DNA from: Acidobacteriota bacterium
GTDB taxonomy: Bacteria > Acidobacteriota > Thermoanaerobaculia > Multivoradales > Multivoraceae
NCBI GenBank assembly: GCA_028875725.1
Contig: JAPPCR010000023.1
Location: forward strand, 1 to 64,000
DNA length: 64,000 nt
Direction: 5' to 3'
Positions 61,357 to 64,000 of the stretch are shown here, piece after piece. The translations under genes were made by a program, and so were the position numbers. Numbering within the stretch: position 1 is the first letter of the stretch; each line of letters opens with the position of its first letter. The notes under the pieces were generated by a model. That model did not search any database. It was not told where the DNA came from and was given only the letters and a program-made list of their open reading frames with translations.

Positions 61357-62427
61357 CTACGGTGGCTGAACGGGCTCTTCGCCGGCAAACGCCACCCACT
61401 CCCGGCGCAGGCGGGGAGCGAGTTCACGGCCCTCGGGAAGGGCGTCCAGCGCGTCGAAGAACCGCCGCAGGGCAGGTCGAATCAGCGGCAGGTGACGGTC
61501 GTTGCCGAGCGCGGCGAAGTGGGCGAACGTGCCGGCTATCTTGAGCATCCGCTGCGCCACCGCGGCCTGGTAGAGGGCGAGGTCTTCGACCTCTTCTCCC
61601 AAGACCGCCAGGTGGCCGCGCCGCCGGCAGGCGGAGAGCCTCAGGCTGTCGTTCAGCAGCGAAGCCAGGTCGTAGTGCGGCGGGCCCAGACGAAGATCCT
61701 GATGATCGATCACGACGATCTCCGGTTCAGCCCCCCCGGCCGAGGCCCGCATCATCAGGTTGCGCACCATGAAGTCCCGATGGCAGGGAACGGGCGCCGC
61801 CGAGCCAAGACGCTCGCACACGGCCTCGCACAGAGCACGCAACGGCTCGGCCAGAGTCGAGTCTCGCACCAGCCCGCGCGGCTCGAGAAAGCGCTTCCAG
61901 GTCAGATCGAGTTCCGCCATAAGCAGGTTTCGATCGAGCGGTGGCGAGCCCAGAGAGCGCACACCGCCGGGAGACAGGAGCTGGATTCGGCCAATGTGAG
62001 CCACCGCCTCCGTCAGGTACCGGTCAAGCGCAGCCGCGCTCAGACCGCCGCCCTCCCAGCGGTCGAAGACCGTCTGCGCTCCCAGATCTTCCAGGAGGAT
62101 CCAGACGGGCTCACCGGGCGAGTGCAGTTCGACTCCCGGCAGCGGCACACCGACCGAGTTCAGCAGTTGCGTCGCGGCCAGGAACCGCGACGCAACGTCG
62201 GCCATGTCGCTCGGGTAGGCACAGACGACGAACTGCTCGCCGCCCTCGAGCCGCAGCCGCGCATAGCGCCGCGCGGAAACGTCACCGGTCAACGGTTCGA
62301 ACGAAGCGGGGCGGAAACCCGCGGCCTGAAGCTCTTCGACGACCGGCCTCCAGAGATCCTGATCGCGCGGTGATGAACCCGGACTGTCGCGCGGACGGTC
62401 CGTCTGGGATAATGCTCTCGCTGCCAT
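61357..62427 (-). CDS. APH-family kinase (AmgK-like, possible amino-sugar kinase)
   Basis: 356 residues. The N-lobe has 'PLTGDVSARRYARL' (a glycine-poor loop) and the C-lobe VPCHRDFMVRNLMM (catalytic His-Arg-Asp) and VVIDHQDLRLGPPHYDLASLLND. This spacing is typical of cell-wall amino-sugar kinases such as AmgK (MurNAc/GlcNAc 1-kinase), often followed by a nucleotidyltransferase, which is not present here. The ATG at 62427 overlaps the ATG of the divergent gene at 62426 in one CATG; an upstream GTG at 62463 is the alternative and would increase that overlap. Confidence 0.83.
   Translation of the reverse strand: MAARALSQTDRPRDSPGSSPRDQDLWRPVVEELQAAGFRPASFEPLTGDVSARRYARLRLEGGEQFVVCAYPSDMADVASRFLAATQLLNSVGVPLPGVELHSPGEPVWILLEDLGAQTVFDRWEGGGLSAAALDRYLTEAVAHIGRIQLLSPGGVRSLGSPPLDRNLLMAELDLTWKRFLEPRGLVRDSTLAEPLRALCEAVCERLGSAAPVPCHRDFMVRNLMMRASAGGAEPEIVVIDHQDLRLGPPHYDLASLLNDSLRLSACRRRGHLAVLGEEVEDLALYQAAVAQRMLKIAGTFAHFAALGNDRHLPLIRPALRRFFDALDALPEGRELAPRLRREWVAFAGEEPVQPP
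62405..62413 (+). promoter_or_regulatory. Candidate extended -10 promoter of the 98-residue gene
   Basis: TGGGATAAT, TGn joined to GATAAT, 12 bases upstream of the ATG at 62426, so the transcript would have a leader of about six bases. It lies within the first codons of the divergent kinase frame if that starts at the upstream GTG. Confidence 0.4.
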
Positions 62428-62722
62428 GGAACCCCGACTCAAGCAACTGCTCGAAGATCTCACCCGCTCCCTGTGCGAGGCGATCGCGGAATCGCCTGAA
62501 GTCCACGAGAGGCTCGAGTCGATTCGGGGCGAAGGCTACACGCTGAACCTGCTCCTCGACTGCAAGCCCTTCGAGAGAGACGACGAAGGCGAAACGGAGG
62601 AGGAGACGGAACGGCCTCTACCGGCTCCGCCCTTCAGGATCAACGGCCGCGACCTCGCCTTCCTCCGGTCCGTCGGGATCGATCCGACACGCAAGGCCCG
62701 CAGCCGGACTTCCCGTCAGTAA
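62426..62722 (+). CDS. Hypothetical protein (98 aa)
   Basis: Acidic helical N-terminal half (EPRLKQLLEDLTRSLCEAIAE), a strand pair 'GYTLNLLLDCKPFE', a strongly acidic linker and a C-terminal FRINGRDLAFLRSVGID that looks conserved. Not recognised. It starts in the same CATG as the divergent kinase and overlaps the convergent laccase-domain gene by about 105 bases, which argues for caution. A candidate promoter is placed correctly in front of it. Confidence 0.55.
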   Translation: MEPRLKQLLEDLTRSLCEAIAESPEVHERLESIRGEGYTLNLLLDCKPFERDDEGETEEETERPLPAPPFRINGRDLAFLRSVGIDPTRKARSRTSRQ

Positions 62723-63424
62723 GACCTGGTCGCGCCAGATGAACCCGTAGTTCCGGCCCGCCCGAGCGCCGTCCCGACGGTAGCTCCACCAGCCGGGACT
62801 GCAGCGTACGCAGCGTTTGACGGCCGAGACCTGGGTGACACCGAGACCGGCGAGCTGCCGCGAAGCGGCCAGCGGCAGGTCGAGGCGGGGCTTCCGGCCG
62901 GGTCGTCGAGCGACCACCTCCGCGCCGCTCCGGGACTCCACCTGAGCGGCAACGTCTTCGCCGACCTCATAGCAACAGGGGCCGATCGCCGGACCGATCC
63001 AGGCTTCCGCCGACGCCCCGTCACCGGACGAATCACCGTACAACTCGCGGACGGCAGAGGCCAGAACGCCCTTCGCAAGCCCACGCCAGCCGGCGTGAAC
63101 CGCGGCCACCGAGTCGCCGGCGGCAATCAGGACGGGCACACAGTCGGCGACGAAGACCGTGGCCGCGACTCCGGACGCCGACACGATCAGCGCATCTCCA
63201 TCGCCGGTCGGCCCGGGACCCGGCGCTCTCAGCGCGTCGGCGCCGTGCCGCTGGCGAAGCCAGGCCGGCGCTGCCGCCGCCGCCGCGGGAACCTGACCCG
63301 CCAGAACCTCGAGGGCGTCCTCCGGTCCGGCTGCTCCCCCTTGCGGCACCGCGCCGAGAAACGCGGCCCACACTGGCCCGCGGCGGTAGATCTCGAGTGC
63401 GACACTCGCCGGCGGGCCATTCAC
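62618..63424 (-). CDS. Polyphenol oxidase/laccase domain protein (YfiH/PgeF family)
   Basis: About 268 residues. The family has purine-nucleoside or cell-wall quality-control roles (PgeF). Zinc-site motifs are visible: RQRHGADALRA, TVFVADCVPVLIA (Cys), VAAVHAGWRGLAKGVL (His) and 'IGPAIGPCCYEVGEDV'. The C-terminal SPGWWSYRRDGARAGRNYGFIW is typical, after which a 35-residue tail overlaps the 98-residue gene. GTG 63424 was preferred because the ORF's earlier start would run into gatB. It is divergent from gatB with 42 bases between starts. Confidence 0.87.
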   Translation of the reverse strand: MNGPPASVALEIYRRGPVWAAFLGAVPQGGAAGPEDALEVLAGQVPAAAAAAPAWLRQRHGADALRAPGPGPTGDGDALIVSASGVAATVFVADCVPVLIAAGDSVAAVHAGWRGLAKGVLASAVRELYGDSSGDGASAEAWIGPAIGPCCYEVGEDVAAQVESRSGAEVVARRPGRKPRLDLPLAASRQLAGLGVTQVSAVKRCVRCSPGWWSYRRDGARAGRNYGFIWRDQVLLTGSPAAGLACRIDPDGPEEGEVAAVDPEGRSR

Positions 63425-63466
63425 CGGGAGGGCCTGCTGTAGGATGCCGCGGCCATTGAGACGGCC

Positions 63467-64000
<534 letters not shown>

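Overview
The window is about 64 kb of very high G+C DNA (roughly two thirds by eye), densely coded on both strands. Most adjacent same-strand genes overlap by 4 to 14 bases. The genes point to a diderm, respiring bacterium: BamD-like lipoprotein, heptosyltransferase-like GT9, RseP, TatA with a Tat-targeted molybdoenzyme, c-type cytochromes and PQQ-type dehydrogenases. The housekeeping order truA-cdsA-dxr-rseP-PASTA-rpe-bamD, the DUF3604 and FG-GAP lipoproteins and the composition suggest Acidobacteriota or a relative. This is inference from family content; no 16S gene is present.

Region 1 (1-20.9 kb) is a redox and catabolic block. A minus-strand operon carries a 2-hydroxyacid dehydrogenase, a ferredoxin, the three catalytic subunits of a 2-oxoacid:ferredoxin oxidoreductase and a sulfatase. 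A divergent plus-strand operon carries a DUF3604 lipoprotein, a seven-repeat FG-GAP lipoprotein and three tandem paralogues of the reductive-dehalogenase/QueG iron-sulfur superfamily. A SoxC-like sulfite dehydrogenase with its cytochrome c, an APH-like kinase, two PQQ-type enzymes with a small cytochrome c, and a second DUF3604 lipoprotein of identical length in inverted orientation follow.

Region 2 (20.9-26.1 kb) holds a SpoIIE-type phosphatase, a small membrane protein, a histidine kinase fused to a complete OmpR-type regulator, and serS next to tRNA-Ser. Region 3 (26.1-33.7 kb) is an envelope polysaccharide operon: a membrane protein, GT2, GT2, a GT2-GT4 fusion and a polyprenyl-phosphate sugar transferase. 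Region 4 (33.7-37.7 kb) runs leftward: Rrf2 regulator, hypothetical, ispH, purD (apparently with a CTG start), and a RicT-like PSP1 protein.

Region 5 (37.8-42.4 kb) looks acquired: two secreted proteins, one with a C-terminal metzincin zinc motif, with visibly lower G+C, beside a tyrosine recombinase. Region 6 (42.4-50.4 kb) has HAD, NUDIX and GT9 genes, a tRNA cluster (Pro, Arg, His, Arg), a UvrD-type helicase, glmU, a TPR-like protein and a GNAT acetyltransferase. Region 7 (50.4-64 kb) has two membrane glycosyltransferases and then core envelope and housekeeping genes up to the 5' part of gatB at the right edge.

The most unusual items are: a dispersed 64-base three-hairpin element (two near-identical copies and one variant) that in two places is translated as the N-terminus of a protein; the triplet of RdhA/QueG-like proteins; a CTG start for purD at a CTGA stop/start overlap; the metzincin-like protein next to an integrase; and a pair of divergent genes whose start codons overlap in one CATG.
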